Shown in pieces: positions 8,327-17,349 of a stretch of 64,000 nt of DNA. The stretch comes from Bog-473 sp963788125 (GTDB taxonomy: Bacteria; Actinomycetota; Acidimicrobiia; Acidimicrobiales; RAAP-2): contig CAWBFN010000002.1 in NCBI GenBank assembly GCA_963788125.1, forward strand, positions 1,922,001 through 1,986,000, given 5' to 3'. Below the pieces are notes generated by a model, which was given only the letters and a program-made list of their open reading frames with translations, had not been told where the DNA came from and ran no database searches. Every line of letters begins with the position of its first letter. Within the stretch, counting starts at the first letter, position 1. The translations under genes were made by a program, and so were the position numbers.

Positions 8327-9763
8327 TCAATCGCCCAGCGCGATCCCGCAGACCTTTATGTCCTGGTACTCGGCGAGGCCTTCGTGCCCGCCCTCCCGGC
8401 CCAGGCCGCTCTGCTTCACACCCCCGAAGGGGACGGCCGCCGACGTGGGGTTGATGTCGTTGATGCCGATGATGCCGAAGTCGAGCTGTTCGGCCACCCG
8501 GATCGCCCGATCGAGGTTGCGGGTGTAGATGTACGACGCGAGCCCGTACGTGGTGTCGTTGGCGGCCGCAATGACCTCGTTCTCGTCGTCGAACACGACG
8601 ACGGGTGCGATGGGCCCGAACGTCTCTTCGCGGTAGATGGCCATGTCGGACGTGACGCCGGTGAGTACCGTCGGATCGAAGTAGTAGCCGGCGTCGAACT
8701 CGTCGCCTCGCAGGCGGGCGCCGCCAGTGACCACCGTGGCGCCGTGGGCCTGGGCGTCCGCCACCTGGCGTTCCATCTTGTCCATGGCTGCCTCGTCAAT
8801 GAGCGGACCGACCGTCACCCCGTCGGCGGCACCGTTGCCGGGACGGAGCTTGGCCACCCGGGCGGTCAGCTCGGCGACGAACGGCTCGGCCACCGAGCGG
8901 TGCACGAAGATCCGGTTGGGGCAGATGCAGGCCTGTCCGGCGTTGAGGAACTTGACCAGCGCGGCGCCCTTGGCGGCGTGGACCGGGTCGGCATCGGCAA
9001 AGACCAGGAACGGAGCGTGACCACCGAGCTCGAGGGAGACCCGCTTGAGCTGGTCCGCGGCGCGGCGGGCGATCTCCTTGCCCACCTCGGTCGACCCGGT
9101 GAAGCTGATCTTCCGCACCGAGGGATTGGTCAGCAGCTCGTCGGCCACGGGGATCGGGTCGCTCGTCGTCACCAGGTTGACGACGCCCGGCGGGAAGCCC
9201 GCCTCCTCGAGCACCCGGAAGGTCTCGACGGCGCACAGAGGGGTCTGCTCCGCCGGCTTGAGCACCATGGAGCAGCCGGCGGCGACGGCCGGGGCGATCT
9301 TGCGGGTCAGCATCGAGACGGGGTAGTTCCACGGAGTGATGGCGGCGGCCACGCCGATCGGCTGGCGCAGCACCACAAAGCGCTGGTCGGCCCGGGCCGA
9401 CGGGATGGACTCGCCGTAGGACCGCTTGGCCTCCTCGGCGAACCAGAGGAGGAAGTCCGCCGCGTAGCCCACCTCATTGCGCGCCATGCGCAGCGGCTTG
9501 CCCTGCTCGGCGGTCATGAGCTCCGCCAGCTCCTCGCGCCGCGCCGTCATGATGCGCCATGCCTCGTAGAGCAGGGCGGAACGCTCGTACACGGTGGTAC
9601 GCGACCAGCTGGCGAATGCCTCCTGGGCCGCCTGCACGGCGCGTTGGGTATCGCCGCGGTCGGCGTCGGCCGCTTCCCCGAGCTTCTCGCCGTTGGCGGG
9701 GTTGCGCGAGTCGAAGGTTCGGCCGGACGAGGCGGTCTCCCATTTGCCATCGATGTACAACAC
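8327..9763 (-). CDS. NAD(P)-dependent aldehyde dehydrogenase (succinate-semialdehyde dehydrogenase-like)
   Basis: The 478-residue enzyme has FTGSTEVGKEIA (cofactor loop), LELGGHAPFLVF with the general-base Glu, and NAGQACICPNR with the catalytic Cys. The C-x-C-x-N-R context is typical of the GabD-type branch. The GTG at 9763 is chosen because AAGAGGAG sits 7 bp upstream; an ATG ten codons earlier has no such site. An 11-bp sequence, TCGCCCAGCGC, is duplicated around the stop codon (8314-8341). It would oxidise an aldehyde to the acid. Confidence 0.92.
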   Translation of the reverse strand: MLYIDGKWETASSGRTFDSRNPANGEKLGEAADADRGDTQRAVQAAQEAFASWSRTTVYERSALLYEAWRIMTARREELAELMTAEQGKPLRMARNEVGYAADFLLWFAEEAKRSYGESIPSARADQRFVVLRQPIGVAAAITPWNYPVSMLTRKIAPAVAAGCSMVLKPAEQTPLCAVETFRVLEEAGFPPGVVNLVTTSDPIPVADELLTNPSVRKISFTGSTEVGKEIARRAADQLKRVSLELGGHAPFLVFADADPVHAAKGAALVKFLNAGQACICPNRIFVHRSVAEPFVAELTARVAKLRPGNGAADGVTVGPLIDEAAMDKMERQVADAQAHGATVVTGGARLRGDEFDAGYYFDPTVLTGVTSDMAIYREETFGPIAPVVVFDDENEVIAAANDTTYGLASYIYTRNLDRAIRVAEQLDFGIIGINDINPTSAAVPFGGVKQSGLGREGGHEGLAEYQDIKVCGIALGD

Positions 9764-9781
9764 TGCAGCGCTCCTCTTATG

Positions 9782-9815
9782 TACGGTGCCCACGGTTATC
9801 TACGGTGCCCACGGT
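9782..9815. repeat. 15-bp direct repeat
   Basis: TACGGTGCCCACGGT occurs at 9782-9796 and again at 9801-9815, separated by TATC, just upstream of the aldehyde dehydrogenase start. Confidence 0.9.
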
Positions 9816-10081
9816 GCCCCGGCCGGCCCCTGCCCCCGGCTGTGCGCCGGGTTGATCGGTGACCGAGGCTGATCACCACTAGGTCTAGCCGATCACGCCG
9901 GGCCACCGGACCAGGGGAATCCGGCGTCGCCGGATGACCGGGCGATTCTGGGACGACGGGCTGAGCGGGGTGGCTATGGAGGCAGCAGGGGAACGACCGT
10001 CAGCGACCGTGCGACGGGGTGAAAATGGGGGTGAAAATGGTTCTGAACTGTGCTCTGGCGGTCGACGCCGGTGGTTTACCC

Positions 10082-10127
10082 GGGGGTCGATGGGTGGTCG
10101 ACCTGGGGGTCGATGGGTGGCCGACCT
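10082..10127. repeat. 23-bp tandem repeat, two copies and a decayed third
   Basis: Two adjacent copies beginning GGGGGTCGATGGGTGG differ at one base. A degenerate third piece (GGTGATCGATGG) follows. Confidence 0.88.
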
Positions 10128-10162
10128 GGTGATCGATGGCGAGATTGGTCCTCTGTCTGTGT

Positions 10163-10172
10163 GATAATTATC
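10163..10172. promoter_or_regulatory. palindrome in an AT-rich leader
   Basis: GATAATTATC is a perfect 10-bp palindrome at the head of an AT-rich segment, 160 bp upstream of the amidohydrolase start. It may be part of a promoter or an operator; no -35/-10 pair is convincing. Confidence 0.35.
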
Positions 10173-10334
10173 CTCTCAATTTTTGCGATAGCTCCCCTCA
10201 AAGGTGAAATTGCCCCTGGCAGTATCCTGGAGAACGCTGATAGCATTACGTCCCAGAGAACAGAAAACCCATTGGCCGCCCACCAGAGGTCCGAAGGACA
10301 TCGAGGGGGTCGGCTGAGCGACAAGGGGGCAACG

Positions 10335-11555
10335 ATGCCGTCACGGAACCTCGATTTCCCGGTGTGCGATGTGGACAACCACATGTACGAGAAGCCGGAG
10401 GCGTTCACCAAGTACCTCCCGTCCGAGTACGCCGGGTTCATCAAGTACGTCCAGGTGGACGGTCGCACCAAGATCGCCATCAACAACAGGATCAGCGACT
10501 ACATCCCCAACCCGACCTTCGAGGTCGTGGCCGCGCCCGGCGCCCAGGAGGAGTACTTCAAGTCGGGCAATCCCGAGGGCAAGTCCCGCAAGGAGATCCT
10601 GGGTAGGGGGATCCGGGCCCTGCCGGGGTTCGGCGACCCCGAGCCCCGTCTCAAGCTCCTCGACGAGCTGGGCATCGACCGGGCGCTCATGTGGCCCACG
10701 TTGGCCAGCCTCCTCGAAGAGCGGGTGCATGACAACCCGCCGGCTGTCCACGCCGTGGTACACGCCCTGAACCAGTGGATGGGCGAGCACTGGACGTACA
10801 ACTACGAGAACCGCATGTTCCCCACCCCGGTCATCCACCTCGGCATCGTCGACGAGGCGATCCGTGAGCTGGACTACGTGCTCGAGCGGGGTGCTCGGGT
10901 CATCCTGGTCCGTCCTGCTCCGGCCTGGGGCTTCCGGGGACCGCGGTCCCCGGCCCTGCCCGAGTTCGACCCGCTATGGGCCAGGGTGGCCGAGGCCAAC
11001 ATCCTGGTGGGTTTGCACGCATCGGACAGCGGCTACCACCGCTACGTAAACGAGTGGGAGGGCATCGGCGACGGAGAGATGAGGCCGTTCGTCGATCAGA
11101 CGGGCTTTGCGGCCATCACCGCCCACGCCGGGCGTCCCATCAACGACACGGTGGCCTCACTCATCGGACACGGCCTCTGCTCGCGTTTCCCGACCCTGCG
11201 CTTTGCGCCGGTGGAGAACGGGTCGAGGTGGGTCCGGCCCCTCCTGAGCGACATGGAGCTCGCCTGGGAGATGTCGCCCAACTCCTTCGAAGAGAACCCC
11301 CTCGAAGTGTTCAAGCGCAATATCTGGGTGCACCCCTTCCACGAGGAGGATCCCAAGGCCCTGATCGATCTGCTCGGCGCCGACAAGGTGCTCTTCGGCT
11401 CGGACTACCCGCACCCCGAAGGCATGTCGGACCCGATCACCTTCGTCGACGAGCTCAAGGGCCTGCCCGACGACACGATCAGGAAGGTCATGGGAGGGAA
11501 CCTCAACCGCCTACTGGGCTTCGAGGAGACGGCAACCGCGACGGCGGCGGCCTGA
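10335..11555 (+). CDS. amidohydrolase-2 family metal-dependent hydrolase (TIM barrel)
   Basis: The 406-residue protein has the N-terminal metal motif Asp14-x-His16 in CDVDNHMYE, a long central barrel and the terminal FGSDYPHPEG with the metal Asp (about residue 357). This family (ACMSD-related) includes decarboxylases and C-C or ester hydrolases; the substrate here is unknown. The start MPSRNLDFP is preceded by AAGGGGG. It stands alone on the plus strand with a long upstream regulatory spacer. It is the first of nine such proteins in the window and is not especially close to the others. Confidence 0.85.
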   Translation: MPSRNLDFPVCDVDNHMYEKPEAFTKYLPSEYAGFIKYVQVDGRTKIAINNRISDYIPNPTFEVVAAPGAQEEYFKSGNPEGKSRKEILGRGIRALPGFGDPEPRLKLLDELGIDRALMWPTLASLLEERVHDNPPAVHAVVHALNQWMGEHWTYNYENRMFPTPVIHLGIVDEAIRELDYVLERGARVILVRPAPAWGFRGPRSPALPEFDPLWARVAEANILVGLHASDSGYHRYVNEWEGIGDGEMRPFVDQTGFAAITAHAGRPINDTVASLIGHGLCSRFPTLRFAPVENGSRWVRPLLSDMELAWEMSPNSFEENPLEVFKRNIWVHPFHEEDPKALIDLLGADKVLFGSDYPHPEGMSDPITFVDELKGLPDDTIRKVMGGNLNRLLGFEETATATAAA

Positions 11556-11594
11556 ACCTCGGCACAGCCTTTCGGCCTTTCGGCCTTTTCTGTT

Positions 11595-11627
11595 CGGAAC
11601 CGCGGCCCGGCGAGGGCCGCGGTTCCG
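11595..11627. terminator. strong 14-bp hairpin after the amidohydrolase
   Basis: A perfect 14-bp inverted repeat (arms 11595-11608 and 11614-11627, 5-nt loop) follows the amidohydrolase stop by 40 bp. No T-run follows it, so it is either a non-canonical terminator or another structured element. Three copies of an 8-bp GCCTTTCG-like unit (11567-11590) come just before it. Confidence 0.45.
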
Positions 11628-11840
11628 CGTTCGGCTGCCTGATGGGCGCGTGACTGCGGCCCTTTCTGCCTGACTGGCTCGCGGCTGGCCGCGGACTCGG
11701 TGGGTGCATGCGGCTCCATCGATGCCAGGGAGGGACCAATCAGTGGTGGAGGACTTGTAGTGACCGTCCCTGGGAATTCCCATGTCCGTCCGCCGGGACT
11801 TCTGTTGGCCGCCGCCCGTTTCGGACCATCCCGTTTCGTC

Positions 11841-12992
11841 CTAGCCCGGGCCGGCGGGCGGTGGCCGTTGGTTACGCAGGCGGTTGTGGAAGCCGCAGAG
11901 CACCCTGCCGTTCTCCTGGGTGGTCGGCCCGCCGAAGGCGTAGGGCACGATGTGGTCGATCTGGCACCGCTCGGCGGGCACGTCGCAAAAGGGGTGGGTG
12001 CAGGTCCGGTCGCGTAGCTCGATGGCCCGGCGGGTGGCCCCGCTGAACAGGCGGGCGGTGACCGAGACCTCGATCCGCTTACCCGGGGCAAAGACGGCCC
12101 GCTCGAAGTCGGCGCCCTCGAGGTAGGCCAACAATGAGCCCGGGGTGACGACGGCGCCGTTCGAGAGCTGGCAGATGCGCCCATGGAGCGCCTCGTAGCC
12201 CACCAGGACGCTGAAGAGGGGCTCGGGGCGCCGCCCGTTCTCCGGGGCGGTGCGCGAGCGGGTGGCCATCTCGACGAGGGCGTCGGCCCGGCGCTGGGCC
12301 GGGGTCCGGGCGAGCTCGCTCAGGTGGGGCTCTCGGCCGAGGGCGGCGCGGGCCTCGGCCCAGTCGGCCTCGAAGAGCTCGGCTTCGAGGCGCCGGTGCT
12401 CGCTGGAGACGATCGTCCCCGAGATGGGGTCGAGGGCCATCTGGCCGAGGAACATGCCCGAGATGCTCGCGGTCAAATAGACGTCGCGCCGGGTCCGGCG
12501 GGCCAGGTCGGCCTCCTCGGCCCCCTCGGGGTCCGCCAGCTGCCCCCAGTAGGCCAGCACCCCCACGAACGGCTCGAAGCGCAGCTCTTTGGCGTGGTGC
12601 ACCAAGAGGGCCTCGTCACGGGCCAGGGCCTCGGCGCTGGCCTCGGTGCGCACCTTGGCCAGGGCGTCGAGGTGGGCCCCGCCGATCTCCCCCTCCGCCC
12701 AGGCCGAGGCGGCCACCGGCAAATGTCCGAGCGCCCGGCCGCGGCGCAGCTGGGCCCGAGCCCCCGCCTTGGGCATGGAGCAGCGGGTGGCCAGCCAGGC
12801 CGTCGGGCTCTTGGCCCCCTCGGGCGCCCAGGCCCCCGAGACCTCAAAGGCCCGCACGGCCCGGCTCACGACGCACTCGAGGCGGGCCAGCTGGCGTTCG
12901 AGATCGACCATGGAGTGGGGATCGGCCAGCTCGCCCGGATCACACCCGGCCAACTGGTCGATGGCCTCGTGCAAGGAAGTGAGGAGTTCCAC
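11841..12992 (-). CDS. DUF222 / 13E12-repeat family protein with C-terminal HNH endonuclease domain
   Basis: The 383-residue protein has the helical DUF222 region (LERQLARLECVVSRAVRAFE, SPTAWLATRC, RRGRAL, AEGEIGGAHLDAL). Its C-terminal HNH fold shows CTHPFCDVPAERCQIDHIVP and then NGRVLCGFHNRL. This family is scattered and multicopy in actinobacteria and is thought to be a mobile or selfish nuclease; its function is not established. It is a single gene with no nearby partner. The last residues are Pro-rich. Confidence 0.92.
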   Translation of the reverse strand: MELLTSLHEAIDQLAGCDPGELADPHSMVDLERQLARLECVVSRAVRAFEVSGAWAPEGAKSPTAWLATRCSMPKAGARAQLRRGRALGHLPVAASAWAEGEIGGAHLDALAKVRTEASAEALARDEALLVHHAKELRFEPFVGVLAYWGQLADPEGAEEADLARRTRRDVYLTASISGMFLGQMALDPISGTIVSSEHRRLEAELFEADWAEARAALGREPHLSELARTPAQRRADALVEMATRSRTAPENGRRPEPLFSVLVGYEALHGRICQLSNGAVVTPGSLLAYLEGADFERAVFAPGKRIEVSVTARLFSGATRRAIELRDRTCTHPFCDVPAERCQIDHIVPYAFGGPTTQENGRVLCGFHNRLRNQRPPPAGPG

Positions 12993-13082
12993 GGGTGAAT
13001 TGAATCAGGGGGGTGTGACAGGAAAGAGGGCGTGGAGACCCCCGGCTCAAGGTCTAAGGGCGTCGGGTCACGCGGTTGGGTA

Positions 13083-13114
13083 GGGGGGGTCGGATCAGGG
13101 AGTCGGGTCAGGGG
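13083..13114. repeat. G-run repeat, possible G-quadruplex
   Basis: Four runs of three or more G lie within 32 bp. They come partly from a roughly 13-bp duplication (GTCGGATCAGGGA then GTCGGGTCAGGGG). The element lies 90 bp upstream of the DUF222/HNH gene and just after the end of the enoyl-CoA hydratase gene. Confidence 0.5.
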
Positions 13115-13123
13115 TCGGCAACG

Positions 13124-13879
13124 TCAGGAGGCTGGCGCTGGCCCAAACTGTTGGGTGCCGAATGCACCGAACGCGCCGACCTCCACGGCGAACCGACCCG
13201 ACATGGCGATGTCGCGGTTGAGCGGCCACCGAGCGATCTGCTTCGCGTTCGCCACGGCGCCGGCATCGCACTCGGCGATCTGTGCGGCGAGCTCCAACGC
13301 CACGTCGAGGGCGGCGTCGGCATCGGCCGCGACCTCTTGGACGAGGCCGATGGCGTGGGCGCGTGCCGCGTCTATCGGCCGCGAGGTCAGGAGCAGCCGA
13401 AGTGCCTCGCCCTGGGGGATCATCTGTGCGAGACGGAGGACGGCCACGCCAGGCATGACACCGACGCTGCGCGGCTCGGGGAGCGCGAATTTGGCGTCGG
13501 CGGCCGCCACTCGTATGTCGCAGCACAGTGCCAGCTCGAGTCCCCCGGCGATGGTCCATCCGTGGACAACCGCGATGAGAGGCTTCCGCGTCGCATCGAG
13601 CCGGTAGAAGGGTCGCATCCTCGTGGCCCGGTCCACGTCCGGCCGGATACTGCCGGAGTCGCCGCGCAGCTCCTTGAGGTCGGCCCCGGCAGAGAAGGCG
13701 CGACCGGCACCTCTGATGACGCCGACCAGCAGCTCGTCATCGCCGTCCAGCCGATCGAGAGCATCGACGAGGTGGTCGCGCATCGCCTGGTTGTGCGCGT
13801 TGAGCGCGTGAGGTCTGTCGAGGGTGATTATGAGGACGCTATTGCGCACCTCGAGCTGAACCGGTGCGTCGTCGGACAT
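13124..13879 (-). CDS. enoyl-CoA hydratase/isomerase family protein
   Basis: The 251-residue crotonase-fold protein has AGRAFSAGADLKEL (first oxyanion-hole segment) and WTIAGGLELALCCDIRVA (second). It lacks an obvious Glu pair at both hydratase positions as far as I can align by eye, so isomerase or hydrolase activity is also possible. The start MSDDAPVQLEV has GAGG 9 bp upstream; an in-frame Met 28 codons earlier has none. It is a single gene upstream of, and on the same strand as, the HNH gene. Confidence 0.88.
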   Translation of the reverse strand: MSDDAPVQLEVRNSVLIITLDRPHALNAHNQAMRDHLVDALDRLDGDDELLVGVIRGAGRAFSAGADLKELRGDSGSIRPDVDRATRMRPFYRLDATRKPLIAVVHGWTIAGGLELALCCDIRVAAADAKFALPEPRSVGVMPGVAVLRLAQMIPQGEALRLLLTSRPIDAARAHAIGLVQEVAADADAALDVALELAAQIAECDAGAVANAKQIARWPLNRDIAMSGRFAVEVGAFGAFGTQQFGPAPAS

Positions 13880-14065
13880 GGCGATGATCCTCGCAGGGCG
13901 CAGGTGGAGTCGGCAAGCGAAGCCCAGGGTTGGACTGCTGGCCGCTGTACTACGTGCACGCAACTCGCTCGGCTTCGCGAGGGAGCTTCCTCACGATCGA
14001 CGGAGCCCTACAAGAAGGCTCTCGCAGACGTAGCAACCTCGGTAACCCGACGCTTCTGGACCGAG

Positions 14066-14096
14066 TTGATGGTCCGCGACCATGCCCATCTACAAC
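14066..14096 (+). promoter_or_regulatory. palindrome overlapping a possible promoter
   Basis: ATGGTC-CGC-GACCAT (14069-14083) is a perfect 6-3-6 inverted repeat overlapping a TTGATG box, with TACAAC 19 bp on. The SDR start is 44 bp downstream of the palindrome. The arrangement fits a repressor site, but the promoter match is modest. Confidence 0.3.
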
Positions 14097-14126
14097 TAGG
14101 CTCTTGACGGACGGGGAGGGGAATCG

Positions 14127-15005
14127 GTGACGAACTACGGGCCAGAGACCGCCTCAGACGAAGTGCTCGAAGGTGTCGATCTGACCGGCAAGGTGGTGGT
14201 CGTGACCGGCGCGTCGAGCGGATTGGGGCTCGAGGCAGCCCGGGCGATGACGGCCCATGGGGCAGAGGTGGTGATGGCGGTGCGCGACCCGGTCCGGGCC
14301 GCCGCAGCGGCGGAGACCGTGGGCCCGAACGGCCACCTCGTCGAACTCGACCTGGCCTCCCTCGATCAGGTCCGGAAGGCCGCCGCCGCATTCATCGAGC
14401 GGTGGCCCCGCATCGACGTGGTCGTGAACAATGCCGGCGTCATGAGCACGCCTCCGCTGCGCACCGTCGAGGGGTTCGACCTGCAGCTCGGCGTCAACCA
14501 CCTTGGCCACTTCCTTCTGACGGCGCTGCTGGCGCCGGCACTCGGGCAATCGGCGCGCATCGTGAACACCACATCCCTGGGCCATATGGTCTCGGGCATG
14601 AGCTGGGACGACCCGCATTTTCGGGTGCGTGACTACGAGAAATGGCAGGCCTATGGGCAATCGAAGACAGCGAACATTCTGTTCACGCTGGGACTGGCCC
14701 AGCGCGGCTACACCGCCTACGCGGTCCATCCCGGGATGATCATGACCGAGCTCTACCGCCACCTGAGCACCGAAGAGCTGGCGGGCATGAGCAGCCGATC
14801 CTCCGGCTACGAACCGGGGCTGAAGACGGTGTCGCAGGGCTCGGCGACCCTGGTGTGGGCCGCCACTGCGGACGGCATTCCCTCGGGCAGCTACCTGGCC
14901 GACTGCCAGGTGGGGGAGGCGGCGGCGCACGCCACCGACCCGGCCGACGCCGAGCGGCTCTGGCGGTGGTCCGAGGAGCAGGTTGGGCAGACCTTCGGCT
15001 CCTGA
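14127..15005 (+). CDS. SDR, retinol-dehydrogenase-like
   Basis: The 292-residue protein carries TGASSGLGLEAARAM (NADP-type glycine motif), VNNAGVM, a Ser in NTTSLGHM and YGQSK. A long region after the active site (TELYRHLS and following) fits the retinol dehydrogenase/WWOX-like branch. The GTG start has a strong GGAGGG 8 bp upstream. It is a single-gene unit, convergent with the F420 oxidoreductase (20 bp gap). Confidence 0.9.
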   Translation: MTNYGPETASDEVLEGVDLTGKVVVVTGASSGLGLEAARAMTAHGAEVVMAVRDPVRAAAAAETVGPNGHLVELDLASLDQVRKAAAAFIERWPRIDVVVNNAGVMSTPPLRTVEGFDLQLGVNHLGHFLLTALLAPALGQSARIVNTTSLGHMVSGMSWDDPHFRVRDYEKWQAYGQSKTANILFTLGLAQRGYTAYAVHPGMIMTELYRHLSTEELAGMSSRSSGYEPGLKTVSQGSATLVWAATADGIPSGSYLADCQVGEAAAHATDPADAERLWRWSEEQVGQTFGS

Positions 15006-15025
15006 AGCTCCTTCTGGTACCTGCC

Positions 15026-15979
15026 TTACCTGCCGGCGAGAAGGCTGACGACCGGGGCGAAGTCGTCGATGACCCCCTGAGGCACCGTCACATAGTTGAC
15101 CCCGAGCGATGCTCGATTCTCCTCGAGCTGATCGACGATCGACTCAACCGGGCCCACGAGCACGTTGGGATGGGTACGCAGGATCTCGGGGTCGGCATTG
15201 CGCAGAGTTGGGGCCACCCTGCGGAGCGTGGCGTCCACCTCCTCTGTGATCTCCAAGCAGGACGGAGAGCTCTCGATGTCGAGCGTGTCGAATCGTTCGC
15301 CGGCTGCGTCTCGCACGTACCGGAGACGCCGGAGGGCCTCCGCGTGGGGTTCGGGATCGGCCCACGGGACGGTGGAAATGCTCACGATGTCTGCCTCACG
15401 ACCCGCAAACCTCAGCACCCGTTTACGACTGCCGCCGATCATGATGGGCGGGCAGGGCTGCTGCACCGGGGCCGGCAGCCCGGCATAACCGGCAACGTGT
15501 ACGTAGTCGCCGTGGATCTCCATTTGCTCGCCCGAGAAGTGAGCCCGCACCATCGCCACGACCTCTTCGAGCTTGGACACCCGTCGGGACGCCTCGTCGA
15601 AGGTGAGACCCATCGCTCGGAACTCGTCACCGTGCCAGCCCGCACCAATTCCGAACTCGAGCCGCCCATCCGAAAGGAGATCGATGGTCGCAGCCTCCTT
15701 GGCCAGCACCGCTGGCACGTGGTACTCGACGCAGAAGACGCGACAACCCACCCGTAACGTCGTGGTCCAGGCAGCTGCCGCGGCCATGGCCGCAATCGGC
15801 GCCAGGTGCTGGGGTTCCATCAAACTGCTTGCCCCGGCCGGACCGGGCCCGAGGTAGTGGTCGGCCAGGAAGAGGGTCGAGTAGCCGAGAGCCTCGACCC
15901 TGCGAGCAAGGTCGCGCCATTCTTTGGCGGACGTTGCTGCCGTAGCTTGAACTGCGAAACGGAAAGGTCGCATCGTCAT
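15026..15979 (-). CDS. F420-type LLM-class oxidoreductase (MSMEG_2516-like)
   Basis: This 317-residue luciferase-like monooxygenase-fold protein begins RPFRFAVQATAATSAKEWRD and carries LADHYLGPG, GIGAGWHGDEF and IMIGGSRKRVLRFAG. These segments match the F420-dependent subgroup named after MSMEG_2516. It would transfer hydride between F420 and an organic substrate. The substrate is unknown. It stands alone between an SDR and an amidohydrolase. Confidence 0.88.
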   Translation of the reverse strand: MTMRPFRFAVQATAATSAKEWRDLARRVEALGYSTLFLADHYLGPGPAGASSLMEPQHLAPIAAMAAAAAWTTTLRVGCRVFCVEYHVPAVLAKEAATIDLLSDGRLEFGIGAGWHGDEFRAMGLTFDEASRRVSKLEEVVAMVRAHFSGEQMEIHGDYVHVAGYAGLPAPVQQPCPPIMIGGSRKRVLRFAGREADIVSISTVPWADPEPHAEALRRLRYVRDAAGERFDTLDIESSPSCLEITEEVDATLRRVAPTLRNADPEILRTHPNVLVGPVESIVDQLEENRASLGVNYVTVPQGVIDDFAPVVSLLAGR

Positions 15980-16203
15980 CCCGCGCTGTGAGTGGTCGAT
16001 CGGTCGTTCACTGTGGACTCCTGACCGAGAAGGTTTAACCGAGCCAAGAATGTGGAGCGTTCGGCTCGGATGGGCCTCCGTCGCACACTACATCGGAGGG
16101 ACGTAGTCTGGTAGGGGAGGGTGTACGGTTGTCATTCGCCCTGTTGTAGAGCGTGTGGCTTGAGCAAGTGGACGAATCCGCCGTAAAGCGTAGGGAGGCC
16201 CGG

Positions 16204-17316
16204 ATGGGATACGTGGACTGCGATACCCATGTCATCGAGACCGCAAAGACCTGGGATTACATGGATCCGGGGGAGGAGCGGTTGAGACCGATGATGAACG
16301 GGTCCCGCTGGAACGTCGAGGACCTCGAAATGGACTGGCCCACGCCCATGGCGCGGAAGTGGCAGGACGTGGTGTTCCCCGGCACCGACCTGGTCGACAT
16401 CAAGGCCCGCCTCAAGCACATGGACGACTTCGGCGTCGACCTCCAGGTTCTTTTCCCGACATGGTGGCTGCTGTACCCGGTGGCCAGCCCGGCTCAGGAG
16501 GCCGCCATGTACCGCAGCTACAACCGGTGGATGGCCGAGGGCACGGCCGACAGCGGCGGTCGCCTCCGCTGGGCCGCGCTCGCCCCGGTGCGCCGCATGG
16601 ATCGCGCATTCGAGGACCTCGAGTACGCCAAGGAGAACGGTGCCGTCTCGGTTTTCCTTCTGGGGCAGACCCACGGGCTGAGTCTGGCTGATCCGACCAT
16701 GTTCCCCCTCTTCGCCAAGGCCCAGGACCTCGATTTGACGGTCACGGTGCATGTAGGTGGCGATCTGCGCAACAGCCGGCGCCAGCCGGGCAACGCCCTG
16801 CACGCCAACATGATGACTACGCCGGGGGCTTTCTTCGCCCTGCTTTGGGGGAGGGTCATGGACAAGTTCCCGAACCTGCGGTGGTCGTTCCTCGAGGCGG
16901 GGGCCAGCTGGGTGCCCTATGTACTGCGGGAGACGTTCCGGGCCGACGCCACTGGTGCATTCCGCAGCTTCCGCGACTGGCGGGACTCGGCAATGGAGGT
17001 CATTGAGGGCCGGAAGTTCACCATCGCCTGCCAGGTCGACGACGACATCCCCTACCTCACCGAGCTGCTCGGCCCTGACGTGCTCATCCACGGCACCGAC
17101 TACGGCCACCTCGACCTTGGCGCCGACCCCGACGGGATGCACGTCATCTCGGACGAGCTGGGCCTCGAGGGAGATGTCGCCCGCAAGATCGTCGATACGA
17201 ACGGCCGCAAGACGTTTGGCCTCGACCCGGCCTTCAACCCGGCGCCAGCGGCGACAGTATTCGACATCCCCGACGAAATCCTCGCCCAAGGGGTACCGCA
17301 GCTCGCCACACAGTGA
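16204..17316 (+). CDS. amidohydrolase-2 family metal-dependent hydrolase
   Basis: The 370-residue protein opens with MGYVDCDTHVIET (Asp7-x-His9) and ends with IHGTDYGHLDLG (terminal metal Asp). The middle holds QVLFPTWWLLYPVA and TVHVGGDLRN with the expected His. The ATG at 16204 follows AGGGAGG; a longer in-frame start at 16153 gives no recognisable sequence. It is monocistronic. Reaction unknown; the family includes decarboxylases and hydrolases. Confidence 0.87.
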   Translation: MGYVDCDTHVIETAKTWDYMDPGEERLRPMMNGSRWNVEDLEMDWPTPMARKWQDVVFPGTDLVDIKARLKHMDDFGVDLQVLFPTWWLLYPVASPAQEAAMYRSYNRWMAEGTADSGGRLRWAALAPVRRMDRAFEDLEYAKENGAVSVFLLGQTHGLSLADPTMFPLFAKAQDLDLTVTVHVGGDLRNSRRQPGNALHANMMTTPGAFFALLWGRVMDKFPNLRWSFLEAGASWVPYVLRETFRADATGAFRSFRDWRDSAMEVIEGRKFTIACQVDDDIPYLTELLGPDVLIHGTDYGHLDLGADPDGMHVISDELGLEGDVARKIVDTNGRKTFGLDPAFNPAPAATVFDIPDEILAQGVPQLATQ

Positions 17317-17349
17317 CGCCACTCATGCCGGCATGAGGGATGAAGCCCG

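Larger units (their letters stand above)
9764..10334. other. 571-bp spacer rich in short tandem repeats
   Basis: No protein-like frame is visible. The stretch holds a 15-bp direct repeat (9782-9815), a 12-bp tandem pair (GGGTGAAAATGG, 10017-10040), a 23-bp tandem pair (10082-10127) and then an unusually AT-rich segment (about 10155-10270) containing a palindrome. The AT-rich part probably holds the promoter of the amidohydrolase. Confidence 0.75.

Noticed and set aside
8384..9862. Long open frame (492 codons) opposite the aldehyde dehydrogenase, and similar long antisense frames at 11700-13000, 16132-17322 and 47900-49000
   Set aside because: These are side effects of high GC at third positions in genuine genes; their products are rich in Arg, Gly and Pro with no protein motifs.
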